A DNA stretch of 64,000 bases from Osmia lignaria lignaria (Eukaryota; Arthropoda; Insecta; Hymenoptera; Megachilidae), in the NCBI RefSeq assembly GCF_051020975.1, contig NW_027478160.1:19428001-19492000 (forward strand). Direction: 5' to 3'. Below are positions 1-12,209 of this stretch, piece after piece. A program made the position numbers and the translations under genes. Under the pieces are notes generated by a model that saw only the letters and a list, made by a program, of their open reading frames with translations, made no database searches and was not told the DNA's origin. Position 1 is the stretch's first letter; each line of letters starts with the position of its first letter.

Positions 1-306
1 AGGGAAGGGGCCTGACGGACATATTTCGAGATATTTCTTCTTCTTGTTGTTCTTCTTCTGCACAGCTAAGCTGGAAGTGGCATTTGCAGCTCGCAATAGT
101 GCAGAGTTATCTCAAAGAAAGAGGCCACGATGTTTCTGTACCTCTATTATGTTGGTGCAGCTTCGGAACTTTTAAATATCTTGATATATTTCGAGAACAG
201 CGCATCTGATCAAAAAATATCATACAATATAAAAAGTAGAAAACTTAATTCTCTACAAAAAAGGTCTCTTAACATTTTGCCATAGCTCGCTTCGTTTCCG
301 AGATAT
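1..306 (+). repeat. Partial family I monomer at the left edge
   Basis: The window starts at monomer nt 17. The copy carries tgtacctctattatg, ggtgcagcttcgg and tatatttcgagaacagcg, so it belongs to the group of 6736, 8346, 10600 and 15430. It has a private change, ccacgatg for ccacggtg. The array therefore continues to the left. Confidence 0.9.
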
Positions 307-531
307 ATGCAGATTTATCTCAAGGGAAGGGGCCTGACGGACATATTTCGAAATATTTCTTCTTCTTGTTGTTCTTCTTCTGCACAGCTAAGCTGGAAGT
401 GGCATTTGCGGCCCGAACTAGTGCAGAGTTATCTCAAAGAAAGGGGCCACGGTGTTTCTGTATCTCTATTATGTTGGTGCGGCTTCGGAACTTTTAAATA
501 TCTCGATATATCTCGAAAACTACGCTTCTGA
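307..531 (+). other. ATG-initiated copy of the 74-codon satellite frame
   Basis: First complete monomer frame in the window and one of the minority with a genuine ATG, because nt 1-3 read atg in atatatgcag instead of ttg. Residue 16 is Asn (tttcgaaat) and the middle reads RPELV, marking a family I monomer. Included to show where an ATG-initiated product could exist if the array were transcribed; I do not consider it a supported gene. Confidence 0.5.
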
Positions 532-628
532 TCAAAAAATATCATAGAACATAACTTGTAGGAGACATAATTCTCTACAAAAACGGTCTCTTAACATTTT
601 GCCATAGCTCGCTTCGTTTCCGAGATAT

Positions 629-2238
629 TTGCAGATATATCTCAAGGGAAGGGGCCTGACGGACATATTTCGAGATATTTCTTCTTCTTGTTGTTCTTCT
701 TCTGCACAGCTAAGCTGGAAGTGTCATTTGCAGCTCGCAATAGTGCAGAGTTATCTCAAAGAAAGAGGCCACGGTGTTTCTGTACCTCTATTATGTTGGT
801 GCAGCTTCGGAACTTTTAAATATCTTGATATATCTCGAGAACAGCGCATCTGATCAAAAAATATCATACAACATAAAAAGTAGAAAACTTAATTCTCTAC
901 AAAAAAGGTCTCTTAACATTTTGCCATAGCTCGCTTCGATTCCGAGATATATGCAGATTTATCTCAAGGGAAGGGGCCTGACGGACATATTTCGAGATAT
1001 TTCTTCTTCTTGTTGTTCTTCTTCTGCACAGCTAAGCTGGAAGTAGCATTTGCAGCTCGCAATAGTGCAGAGTTATCTCAAAGAAAGGGGCCACGGTGTT
1101 TCTGTATCTCTATTATGTTGGTGCGGCTTCGGAACTTTTAAATATCTCGATATATCTCGAAAACTACGCTTCTGATCAAAAAATATCATAGAACATAAAT
1201 TGTAGAAAACATAATTCTCTACAAAAAAGGTCTCTTAACATTTTGCCATAGCTCGCTTCGTTTCCGAGATATATGCAGATTTATCTCAAGGGAAGGGGCC
1301 TGACGGACATATTTCGAGATATTTCTTCTTCTTGTTGTTCTTCTTCTGCACAGCTAAGCTGGAACTAGCATTTGCAGCTCGCAATAGTGCAGAGTTATCT
1401 CAAAGAAAGGGGCCACGGTGTTTCTGTATCTCTATTATGTTGGTGCGGCTTCGGAACTTTTAAATATCTCGATATATCTCGAAAACTACGCTTCTGATCA
1501 AAAAATATCATAGAACATAACTTGTAGGAGACATAATTCTCTACAAAAACGGTCTCTTAACATTTTGCAATAGCTCGCTTCGTTTCCGAGATATTTGCAG
1601 ATATATCTCAAGGGAAGGGGCCTGACGGACATATTTCGAGATATTTCTTCTTCTTGTTGTTCTTCTTCTGCACAGCTAAGCTGGAAGTGTCATTTGCAGC
1701 TCGCAATAGTGCAGAGTTATCTCAAAGAAAGAGGCCACGGTGTTTCTGTACCTCTATTATGTTGGTGCAGCTTCGGAACTTTTAAATATCTTGATATATC
1801 TCGAGAACAGCGCATCTGATCAAAAAATATCATACAACATAAAAAGTAGAAAACTTAATTCTCTACAAAAAAGGTCTCTTAACATTTTGCCATAGCTCGC
1901 TTCGTTTCCGAGATATATGCAGATTTATCTCAAGGGAAGGGGCCTGACGGACATATTTCGAGATATTTCTTCTTCTTGTTGTTCTTCTTCTGCACAGCTA
2001 AGCTGGAAGTAGCATTTGCAGCTCGCAATAGTGCAGAGTTATCTCAAAGAAAGGGGCCACGGTGTTTCTGTATCTCTATTATGTTGGTGCGGCTTCGGAA
2101 CTTTTAAATATCTCGATATATCTCGAAAACTACGCTTCTGATCAAAAAATATCATAGAACATAACTTGTAGGAGACATAATTCTCTACAAAAACGGTCTC
2201 TTAAGATTTTGCCATAGCTCGCTTCGTTTCCGAGATAT
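629..2238 (+). repeat. Five family I monomers with a local duplication
   Basis: Starts are 629, 951, 1273, 1595 and 1917. Monomers 629 and 1595 share gaagtgtcatttgcag, tgtacctc and gagaacagcgcatc. They are followed by 'stop' monomers (gaagtagc in 951 and 1917, gaactagc in 1273) whose second halves are A-like (ctcgatatatctcgaaaac). Family I order here is [629,951,1273][1595,1917], a repeat with one extra stop monomer in the first unit. Private marks include cgcttcgattcc (end of 629) and ttttgcaatagctc (end of 1273). Confidence 0.85.
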
Positions 2239-2881
2239 TTGCAGATATATCTCAAGGGAAGGGGCCTGACGGACATATTTCGAGATATTTCTTCTTCTTG
2301 TTGTTCTTCTTCTGCACAGCTAAACTGGAAGTGGCATTTCCAGCTCGCAATAGTGCAGAGTTATCTGAAAGAAAGGGGCCACGGTGTTTCTGTATCTCTA
2401 TTATGTTGGTGCGGCTTCGGAACTTTTAAATATCTTGATATATCTCGAGAACTACGCATCTGATCAAAAAATATCATAGAACATAAAAAGTAGGAAACTG
2501 AATTCTCTACAAAAAAGGTCTCTTAACATTTTGCCATAGCTCGCTTCGTTTCCGAGATATTTGCAGATTTATCTCGAGGGAAGGGCCTGACGGACATATT
2601 TCGAGATATTTCTTCTTCTTGTTGTTCTTCTTCTGCACAGCTAAGCTGGAAGTGGCTTTTGCGGCTAGCACTAGTGCAGAGTTATCTCAAAGAAAGGGGC
2701 CACGGTGTTTCTGTATCTCTATTATGTTGGTGCGGCTTCGGAACTTTTAAATATCTCGATATATCTCGAAAACTACGCTTCTGATCAAAAAATATCATAG
2801 AACATAAATTGTAGGAAACATAATTCTCTACAAAAAAGGTCTCTCAAGATTTTGCCATAGCTCGTTTCGTTTCCGAGATAT
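1595..2881 (+). repeat. Family I tetramer unit, 1287 bp (copy 1)
   Basis: Order is gtgtcattt monomer (1595), TAG monomer (1917), ctaaactgg/tctgaaag monomer (2239), then the monomer with a 1-bp deletion (2561, gggaagggcctg and ggcttttgcggctagc). The same four-monomer order recurs at 16074-17360 and 18649-19935, each 1287 bp long because of the deletion. The end of 2561 reads gtctctcaagatttt, which otherwise follows the gatctaaaa-type monomers (20258, 22189, 35065), so 2561 looks chimeric and two monomers seem to have been lost before 2882. Confidence 0.8.
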
Positions 2882-3203
2882 TTGCAGATATATCTCAAGG
2901 GAAGGGGCCTGACGGACATATTTCGAGATATTTCTTCTTCTTGTTGTTCTTCTGCTGCACAGCTAAGCTGGAAGTGGCATTTGCTGCCCGAACTAGTGCA
3001 GAGTTATCTCAAGGAAAGGGGCCACGGTGTTTCTGTATCTCTATTATGTTGGTGCGGCTTCGGAACTTTTAAATATCTCGATATATCTCGAAAACTACGC
3101 TTCTGATCAAAAAATATCATAGAACATAAATTGTAGAAAACATAATTCTCTACAAAAAAGGTCTCTTAACATTTTGCCATAGCTCGCTTCGTTTCCGAGA
3201 TAT
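2882..3203 (+). repeat. Family I monomer of the ttctgctgcac / gctgcccgaac type
   Basis: Marked by ttcttctgctgcacagc and atttgctgcccgaactag. The same monomer occurs at 22511 and, as chimeras, at 20580 (ttctgttgcac) and 35387. Private change tctcaaggaaagg. It is the last full family I copy before the family II island. Confidence 0.85.
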
Positions 3204-3525
3204 TTGAAGATTTATCTCGAGGGAAGGGGCCTGACGGACATATTTCGAGATATTTCTTCTTCTTGTTGTTCTTCCTCAGCACAGCTAAGCTGGAAGTGGC
3301 ATTTGCAGCTCGCAATAGTGCAGAGATATCTCAAAGAAAGGGGCCACGGTGTTTCTGTATCTCTATTATGTTGGTGCGGCTTCGGAACTTTTAAATATCT
3401 TGATATATCTCGAGAACTACGCATCTGATCAAAAAATATCATAGAACATAAATTGTAGGAAACATAATTCTCTACAAAAAAGGTATCTTAACATTTTGCC
3501 ATAGCTCGCTTCGTTTCCGAGATAT

Positions 3526-4813
3526 TTGCAGATTCAGCTCAAAGGAACGGGCCTGACGGACATATTTCGAGATACTTCTTCTTCTTGTTGTTCTTCCTCT
3601 GCACAGCTAAGCTGGAAGTGGCATTTGCAGCTCGCAATAGTGCAGAGTTATCTCAAAGAAAGGGGCCACGGTGTTTCTGTATCTCTATTATGTTGGTGCG
3701 GCTTCGGAACTTTTAAATATCTTGATATATCTCGAGAACTACGCATCTGATCAAAAAATATCATAGAACATAAAAAGTAGGAAACTTAATTTTCTACAAA
3801 AAAGGTCTCTTAACATTTTGCCATAGCTCGCTTCGTTCCCGAGATATTTGCAGATTTATCTCAAGGGAAGGGGCCTGACGGACATATTTCGAGATATTTC
3901 TTCTTCTTGTTGTTCTTCTTCTGCACAGCTAAGCTGGAAGTGGCATTTGCGGCTCGCACTAGTGCAGAGTTATCTCAAAGAAAGGGGCCACGGTGTTTCT
4001 GTATCTCTATTATGTTGGTGCGGCTTCGGAACTTTTAAATATCTCGATATATCTCGAAAACTACGCTTCTGATCAAAAAATATCATAGAACATAAATTGT
4101 AGGAAACATAATTCACTACAAAAAACGTCTCTTAACATTTTGCCATAGCTCGCTTCGTTTCCGAGATATTTGCAGATTCAGCTCAAAGGAACGGGCCTGA
4201 CGGACATATTTCGAGATACTTCTTCTTCTTGTTGTTCTTCCTCTGCACAGCTAAGCTGGAAGTGGCATTTGCAGCTCGCAATAGTGCAGAGTTATCTCAA
4301 AGAAAGGGGCCACGGTGTTTCTGTATCTCTATTATGTTGGTGCGGCTTCGGAACTTTTAAATATCTTGATATATCTCGAGAACTACGCATCTGATCAAAA
4401 AATATCATAGAACATAAAAAGTAGGAAACTTAATTTTCTACAAAAAAGGTCTCTTAACATTTTGCCATAGCTCGCTTCGTTCCCGAGATATTTGCAGATT
4501 TATCTCAAGGGAAGGGGCCTGACGGACATATTTCGAGATATTTCTTCTTCTTGTTGTTCTTCTTCTGCACAGCTAAGCTGGAAGTGGCATTTGCGGCTCG
4601 CACTAGTGCAGAGTTATCTCAAAGAAAGGGGCCACGGTGTTTCTGTATCCCTATTATGTTGGTGCGGCTTCGGAACTTTTACATATCTCGATATATCTCG
4701 AGAACTACGCGTCTGATCGAAAAATATCATAGAACATAAAAAGTAGGAAACTTAATTCTCTACAAAAAAGGTCTCTTAACATTTTGCCATAGCTCGCTTC
4801 CTTTCCGAGATAT
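3526..4813 (+). repeat. B-A dimer repeated twice (644 bp each)
   Basis: Units 3526-4169 and 4170-4813 each consist of a B monomer starting cagattcagctcaaagg with gagatacttc and ending cttaattttctac, followed by an A monomer preceded by cgttcccgag. These marks are shared by both units. The second unit's A monomer has diverged at its end (gagaactacgcgtctgatcg, ttacatatctcg) and the first carries attcactac, which is also present in 35709. Confidence 0.82.
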
Positions 4814-5457
4814 TTGCAGATTTATTTCAAGGGAAGGGGCCTGACGGACATATTTCGAGATATTTCTTCTTCTTGTTGTTCTTCTTCTGCACAGCTAAGC
4901 TGGAAGTGGCATTTGCGGCTCGCACTAGTGCAGAGTTATCTCAAAGAAAGGAGCCACGGTGTTTCTGTATCTCTATTATCTTGGTGCGGCTTCGGAACTT
5001 TTAAATATCTCGATATATCTCGAAAACTACGCTTCTGATCGAAAAATATCATAGAATATAAATTGTAGGAAACATAATTCTCTACAAAAAACGTCTCTTA
5101 ACATTTTGCCATAGCTCGCTTCGTTTCCGAGATATTTGCAGATTCAGCTCAAGGGAAGGGGCCTGTCGGACATATTTCGAGATATTTCTGCTTCTTGTTG
5201 TTCTTCTTCTGCACAGCTAAGCTGGAAGTGGCATTTGCGGCTCGCACTAGTGCAGAGTTATCTCAAAGAAAGGGGCCACGGTGTTTCTGTATCTCTATTA
5301 TGTTGGTGCGGCTTCGGAACTTTTAAATATCTCGATATATCTCGAAAACTACGCTTCTGATCAAAAAATATCATAGAACATAAATTGTAGGAAACATAAT
5401 TCTCTACAAAAAACGTCTCTTAACATTTTGCCATAGCTCGCTTCGTTTCCGAGATAT

Positions 5458-5779
5458 TTGCAGATATATCTCAAGGGAAGGGGCCTGACGGACATATTTC
5501 GAGATATTTCTTCTTCTTGTTGTTCTTCTTCTGCACAGCTAAGCTGGAAGTGGCATTTGCAGCTCGCAATAGTGCAGAGTTATCTCTAAGAAAGGGGCCA
5601 CGGTGTTTCTGTATCTCTATTATGTTGGTGCGGCTTCGGAACTTTTAAATATCTTGATATATCTCGAGAACCACGCATCTGATCAAAAAATATCATAGAA
5701 CATAAAAAGTAGGAAACTTAATTCTCTACAAAAACGGTCTCTTAACATTTTGCCATAGCTCGCTTCGTTCCCGAGATAT
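5458..5779 (+). repeat. B-like monomer with TAA in the open frame
   Basis: Segment Q reads ttatctctaagaaagg, which puts TAA at codon 44 of the monomer frame. The second half has gagaaccacgcatctg and ends aaaaacggtctc followed by cgttcccgag. Monomers 36352 and 36996 carry the same tctctaag, linking this island to the left part of the large family II domain. Confidence 0.82.
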
Positions 5780-6101
5780 TTGCAGATTTATCTCAAGGGA
5801 AGGGGCCTGACGGACATATTTCGAGATATTTCTTCTTCTTGTTGTTCTTCTTCTGCACAGCTAAGCTGGAAGTGGCATTTGCGGCTCGCACTAGTGCAGA
5901 GTTATCTCAAAGAAAGGGGCCACGGTGTTTCTGTATCTCTATTATGTTGGTGCGGCTTCGGAACTTTTAAATATCTCGATATATCTCGAAAACTACGCTT
6001 CTGATCGAAAAATATTATAGAACATAAATTGTAGGAAACATAATTCTCTACAAAAAACGTCTCTTAACATTTTGCCATAGCTCGCTTCGTTTCCGAGATA
6101 T

Positions 6102-6413
6102 TTGCAGATTCAGCTCAAAGGAACGGGCCTGACGGACATATTTCGAGATATTTCTTCTTCTTGTTGTTCTTCTTCTGCACAGCTAAGCTGGAAGTGGCAT
6201 TTGCGGCCCGCACTAGTGCAGAGTTATCTCAAAGAAAGGGGCCACGGTGTTTCTGTATCTCTATTATGTTGGTGCGGCTTCGGAACTTTTAAATATCTCG
6301 AAAACTACGCTTCTGATCAAAAAATATCATAGAACATGAATTGTAGGAAACATAATTCTCTACAAAAAAGGTCTCTTAACATTTTGCCATAGCTCGTTTC
6401 GTTTCCGAGATAT
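6102..6413 (+). repeat. 312-bp junction monomer with a 10-bp deletion
   Basis: This is the only complete monomer with a large length change. The normal sequence tatctcga-ta-tatctcga is reduced to a single tatctcga (6293-6301), an exact loss of one 8-bp repeat plus its 2-bp spacer, as expected from slippage or intramolecular recombination. The same monomer is the family II to family I junction. Confidence 0.92.
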
Positions 6414-8345
6414 TTGCAGATATATCTCAAGGGAAGGGGCCTGACGGACATATTTCGAGATATTTCTTCTTCTTGTTGTTCTTCTTCTGCACAGCTAAAC
6501 TGGAAGTGGCATTTGCAGCTCGCAATAGTGCAGAGTTATCTCAAAGAAAGGGGCCACGGTGTTTCTGTATCTCTATTATGTTGGTGCGGCTTCGGAACTT
6601 TTAAATATCTTGATATATCTCGAGAACTACGCATCTGATCAAAAAATATCATAGAGCATAAAAAGTTGGAAACTTAATTCTCTACAAAAAAGGTCTCTTA
6701 ACATTTTGCCATAGCTCGCTTCGTTTCCGAGATATATGCAGATATATCTCAAGGGAAGGGGCCTGACGGACATATTTCGAGATATTTCTTCTTCTTGTTG
6801 TTCTTCTTCTGCACAGCTAAGCTGGAAGTGGCATTTGCAGCTCGCAATAGTGCAGAGTTATCTCAAAGAAAGAGGCCACGGTGTTTCTGTACCTCTATTA
6901 TGTTGGTGCAGCTTCGGAACTTTTAAATATCTTGATATATTTCGAGAACAGCGCATCTGATCAAAAAATATCATACAACATAAAAAGTAGAAAACTTAAT
7001 TCTCTACAAAAAAGGTCTCTTAACATTTTGCCATAGCTCGCTTCGTTTCCGAGATATATGCAGATTTATCTCAAGGGAAGGGGCCTGACGGACATATTTC
7101 GAGATATTTCTTCTTCTTGTTGTTCTTCTTCTGCACAGCTAAGCTGGAAGTAGCATTTGCAGCTCGCAATAGTGCAGAGTTATCTCAAAGAAAGGGGCCA
7201 CGGTGTTTCTGTATCTCTATTATGTTGGTGCGGCTTCGGAACTTTTAAATATCTCGATATATCTCGAAAACTACGCTTCTGATCAAAAAATATCATAGCA
7301 CATAACTTGTAGGAGACATAATTCTCTACAAAAAAGGTTTCTTAACATTTTGCCATAGCTCGCTTCGTTTCCGAGATATTTGCAGATATATCTCAAGGGA
7401 AGGGGCCTGACGGACATATTTCGAGATATTTCTTCTTCTTGTTGTTCTTCTTCTGCACAGCTAAACTGGAAGTGGCATTTCCAGCTCGCAATAGTGCAGA
7501 GTTATCTCAAAGAAAGGGGCCACGGTGTTTCTGTATCTCTATTATGTTGGTGCGGCTTCGGAACTTTTAAATATCTCGATATATCTCGAAAACTACGCTT
7601 CTGATCAAAAAATATCATAGAACATAAATTGTAGGAAACATAATTCTCTACAAAAAAGGTCTCTTAAGATTTTGCCATAGCTCGTTTCGTTTCCGAGATA
7701 TTTGCAGATATATCTCAAGGGAAGGGGCCTGACGGACATATTTCGAGATATTTCTTCTTCTTGTTGTTCTCCTTCTGCACAGCTAAACTGGAAGTGGCAT
7801 TTCCAGCTCGCAATAGTGCAGAGTTATCTCAAAGAAAGGGGCCACGGTGTTCCTGTATCTCTATTATGTTGGTGCGGCTTCGGAACTTTTAAATATCTTG
7901 ATATATCTCGAGAACCACGCATCTGATCAAAAAATATCATAGAACATAAAAAGTAGGAAACTTAATTCTCTACAAAAAAGGTCTCTTAACATTTTGCCAT
8001 AGCTCGCTTCGTTTCCGAGATATTTGCAGATTTATCTCAAGGGAAGGGGCCTGACGGACATATTTCGAGATATTTCTTCTTCTTGTTGTTCTTCTTCTGC
8101 ACAGCTAAACTGGAAGTGGCATTTCCAGCTCGCAATAGTGCAGAGTTATCTCAAAGAAAGGAGCCACGGTGTTTCTGTATCTCTATTATGTTGGTGCGGC
8201 TTCGGAACTTTTAAATATCTTGATATATCTCGAGAACTACGCATCTGATCAAAAAATATCATAGAACATAAAAAGTAGGAAACTTAATTCTCTACAAAAA
8301 AGGTCTCTTAACATTTTGCCATAGCTCGCTTCGTTTCCGAGATAT
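6102..8345 (+). repeat. Family I 7-monomer unit, copy 1
   Basis: Order: gcggcccgcactag (6102), ctaaactgg/HLQ (6414), tgtacctc with tatatttcgag (6736), TAG monomer with catagcacataac and ggtttctt (7058), ctaaactgg with cgaaaac end (7380), ttctccttc with gtgttcctgt and gagaaccacg (7702), and aaaggagcc (8024). The same order returns at 9956-12209. It is 10 bp shorter than 7 x 322 because of the deletion in 6102. Confidence 0.8.
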
Positions 8346-9955
8346 ATGCAGATTTATCTCAAGGGAAGGGGCCTGACGGACATATTTCGAGATATTTCTT
8401 CTTCTTGTTGTTCTTCTTCTGCACAGCTAAGCTGGAAGTGGCATTTGCAGCTCGCAATAGTGCAGAGTTATCTCAAAGAAAGAGGCCACGGTGTTTCTGT
8501 ACCTCTATTATGTTGGTGCAGCTTCGGAACTTTTAAATATCTTGATATATTTCGAGAACAGCGCATCTGATCAAAAAATATCATACAACATAAAAAGTAG
8601 AAAACTTAATTCTCTACAAAAAAGGTCTCTTAACATTTTGCCATAGCTCGCTTCGTTTCCGAGATATATGCAGATTTATCTCAAGGGAAGGGGCCTGACG
8701 GACATATTTCGAGATATTTCTTCTTCTTGTTGTTCTTCTTCTGCACAGCTAAGCTGGAAGTAGCATTTGCAGCTCGCAATAGTGCAGAGTTATCTCAAAG
8801 AAAGGGGCCACGGTGTTTCTGTATCTCTATTATGTTGGTGCGGCTTCGGAACTTTTAAATATCTCGATATATCTCGAAAACTACGCATCTGATCAAAAAA
8901 TATCATAGCACATAACTTGTAGGAGACATAATTCTCTACAAAAAAGGTTTCTTAACATTTTGCCATAGCTCGCTTCGTTTCCGAGATATTTGCAGATATA
9001 TCTCAAGGGAAGGGGCCTGACGGACATATTTCGAGATATTTCTTCTTCTTGTTGTTCTTCTTCTGCACAGCTAAACTGGAAGTGGCATTTCCAGCTCGCA
9101 ATAGTGCAGAGTTATCTCAAAGAAAGGGGCCACGGTGTTTCTGTATCTCTCTTATGTTGGTGCGGCTTCGGAACTTTTAAATATCTCGATATATCTCGAA
9201 AACTACGCTTCTGATCAAAAAATATCATAGAACATAAATTGTAGGAAACATAATTCTCTACAAAAAAGGTCTCTTAAGATTTTGCCATAGCTCGTTTCGT
9301 TTCCGAGATATTTGCAGATATATCTCAAGGGAAGGGGCCTGACGGACATATTTCGAGATATTTCTTCTTCTTGTTGTTCTCCTTCTGCACAGCTAAACTG
9401 GAAGTGGCATTTCCAGCTCGCAATAGTGCAGAGTTATCTCAAAGAAAGGGGCCACGGTGTTCCTGTATCTCTATTATGTTGGTGCGGCTTCGGAACTTTT
9501 AAATATCTTGATATATCTCGAGAACCACGCATCTGATCAAAAAATATCATAGAACATAAAAAGCAGGAAACTTAATTCTCTACAAAAAAGGTCTCTTAAC
9601 ATTTTGCCATAGCTCGCTTCGTTTCCGAAATATATGCAGATTTATCTCAAGGGAAGGGGCCTGACGGACATATTTCGAGATATTTCTTCTTCTTGTTGTT
9701 CTTCTTCTGCACAGCTAAACTGGAAGTGGCATTTCCAGCTCGCAATAGTGCAGAGTTATCTCAAAGAAAGGGGCCACGGTGTTTCTGTATCTCTATTATG
9801 TTGGTGCGGCTTCGGAACTTTTAAATATCTCGATATATCTCGAAAACTACGCGTCTGATCAAAAAATATCATAGAACATAAAAAGTACGAAACTTAATTC
9901 TCTACAAAAAAGGTCTCTTAACATTTTGCCATAGCTCGCTTCGTTTCCGAGATAT
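8346..9955 (+). repeat. Family I 5-monomer unit (1610 bp)
   Basis: Monomers 8346, 8668, 8990, 9312 and 9634 repeat the order of 6736-8345 (tatatttcgag, TAG with catagcacataac, ctaaactgg/cgaaaac, ttctccttc, ctaaactgg). Two private marks, aaaaagcagg in 9312 and ccgaaatatatgcag before 9634, are shared with 11566 and 11888 but not with 7702 and 8024. The 8346 and 10600 units are therefore the most recently related pair. Confidence 0.8.
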
Positions 9956-12209
9956 ATGCAGATTTATCTCAAGGGAAGGGGCCTGACGGACATATTTCGA
10001 GATATTTCTTCTTCTTGTTGTTCTTCTTCTGCACAGCTAAGCTGGAAGTGGCATTTGCGGCCCGCACTAGTGCAGAGTTATCTCAAAGAAAGGGGCCACG
10101 GTGTTTCTGTATCTCTATTATGTTGGTGCGGCTTCGGAACTTTTAAATATCTCGATATATCTCGAAAACTGCGCTTCTGATCAAAAAATATCATAGAACA
10201 TGAATTGTAGGAAACATAATTCTCTACAAAAAAGGTCTCTTAACATTTTGCCATAGCTCGTTTCGTTTCCGAGATATTTGCAGATATATCTCAAGGGAAG
10301 GGGCCTGACGGACATATTTCGAGATATTTCTTCTTCTTGTTGTTCTTCTTCTGCACAGCTAAACTGGAAGTGGCATTTGCAGCTCGCAATAGTGCAGAGT
10401 TATCTCAAAGAAAGGGGCCACGGTGTTTCTGTATCTCTATTATGTTGGTGCGGCTTCGGAACTTTTAAATATCTTGATATATCTCGAGAACTACGCATCT
10501 GATCAAAAAATATCATAGAGCATAAAAAGTAGGAAACTTAATTCTCTACAAAAAAGGTCTCTTAACATTTTGCCATAGCTCGCTTCGTTTCCGAGATATA
10601 TGCAGATTTATCTCAAGGGAAGGGGCCTGACGGACATATTTCGAGATATTTCTTCTTCTTGTTGTTCTTCTTCTGCACAGCTAAGCTGGAAGTGGCATTT
10701 GCAGCTCGCAATAGTGCAGAGTTATCTCAAAGAAAGAGGCCACGGTGTTTCTGTACCTCTATTATGTTGGTGCAGCTTCGGAACTTTTAAATATCTTGAT
10801 ATATTTCCAGAACAGCGCATCTGATCAAAAAATATCATACAACATAAAAAGTAGAAAACTTAATTCTCTACAAAAAAGGTCTCTTAACATTTTGCCATAG
10901 CTCGCTTCGTTTCCGAGATATATGCAGATTTATCTCAAGGGAAGGGGCCTGACGGACATATTTCGAGATATTTCTTCTTCTTGTTGTTCTTCTTCTGCAC
11001 AGCTAAGCTGGAAGTAGCATTTGCAGCTCGCAATAGTGCAGAGTTATCTCAAAGAAAGGGGCCACGGTGTTTCTGTATCTCTATTATGTTGGTGCGGCTT
11101 CGGAACTTTTAAATATCTCGATATATCTCGAAAACTACGCTTCTGATCAAAAAATATCATAGCACATAACTTGTAGGAGACATAATTCTCTACAAAAAAG
11201 GTTTCTTAACATTTTGCCATAGCTCGCTTCGTTTCCGAGATATTTGCAGATATATCTCAAGGGAAGGGGCCTGACGGACATATTTCGAGATATTTCTTCT
11301 TCTTGTTGTTCTTCTTCTGCACAGCTAAACTGGAAGTGGCATTTCCAGCTCGCAATAGTGCAGAGTTATCTCAAAGAAAGGGGCCACGGTGTTTCTGTAT
11401 CTCTATTATGTTGGTGCGGCTTCGGAACTTTTAAATATCTCGATATATCTCGAAAACTACGCTTCTGATCAAAAAATATCATAGAACATAAATTGTAGGA
11501 AACATAATTCTCTACAAAAAAGGTCTCTTAAGATTTTGCCATAGCTCGTTTCGTTTCCGAGATATTTGCAGATATATCTCAAGGGAAGGGGCCTGACGGA
11601 CATATTTCGAGATATTTCTTCTTCTTGTTGTTCTCCTTCTGCACAGCTAAACTGGAAGTGGCATTTCCAGCTCGCAATAGTGCAGAGTTATCTCAAAGAA
11701 AGGGGCCACGGTGTTCCTGTATCTCTATTATGTTGGTGCGGCTTCGGAACTTTTAAATATCTTGATATATCTCGAGAACCACGCATCTGATCAAAAAATA
11801 TCATAGAACATAAAAAGCAGGAAACTTAATTCTCTACAAAAAAGGTCTCTTAACATTTTGCCATAGCTCGCTTCGTTTCCGAAATATATGCAGATTTATC
11901 TCAAGGGAAGGGGCCTGACGGACATATTTCGAGATATTTCTTCTTCTTGTTGTTCTTCTTCTGCACAGCTAAACTGGAAGTGGCATTTCCAGCTCGCATT
12001 AGTGCAGAGTTATCTCAAAGAAAGGGGCCACGGTGTTTCTGTATCTCTATTATGTTGGTGCGGCTTCGGAACTTATAAATATCTTGATATATCTCGAGAA
12101 CAACGCATCTGATCAAAAAATATCATAGAACATAAAAAGTAGAAAACTTAATTCTCTACAAAAAAGGTCTCTTAACATTTTGCCATAGCTCGCTTCGTTT
12201 CCGAGATAT
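9956..12209 (+). repeat. Family I 7-monomer unit, copy 2 (2254 bp)
   Basis: Monomers 9956, 10278, 10600, 10922, 11244, 11566 and 11888 follow the order of 6102-8345. Shared marks are catgaattg (9956), catagagcat (10278), tgtacctc (10600), catagcacataac with ggtttctt (10922), and gtgttcctgt (11566). 10600 has a private tatatttccag; 11888 has gcattagtg and acttataaat. Confidence 0.8.

Larger units (their letters stand above)
3204..6413 (+). repeat. Island of A/B family II monomers inside family I
   Basis: Starts are 3204, 3526, 3848, 4170, 4492, 4814, 5136, 5458, 5780 and 6102. These copies use cagattcagctcaaagg, cgttcccgag, attcactac, tctctaag and gaaccacgcatc variants otherwise seen only to the right of 35.4 kb. 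The first monomer (3204) starts like family I 16074 (atttgaag, atctcgaggg) and continues as family II. The last (6102) starts as family II (cagattcagctc) and continues as family I (gcggcccgcactag, catgaattg). Both borders are thus inside monomers. Confidence 0.8.

Noticed and set aside
3212..3442. Minus-strand open frames (also 12540-12770, 36153-36389, 36620-36817, 36942-37139, 37908-38105, 57614-57844)
   Set aside because: They appear only where private substitutions remove a stop in the complementary strand of a monomer (for example agatatctc for agttatctc at 3204 and 12532). They are not shared by the family.
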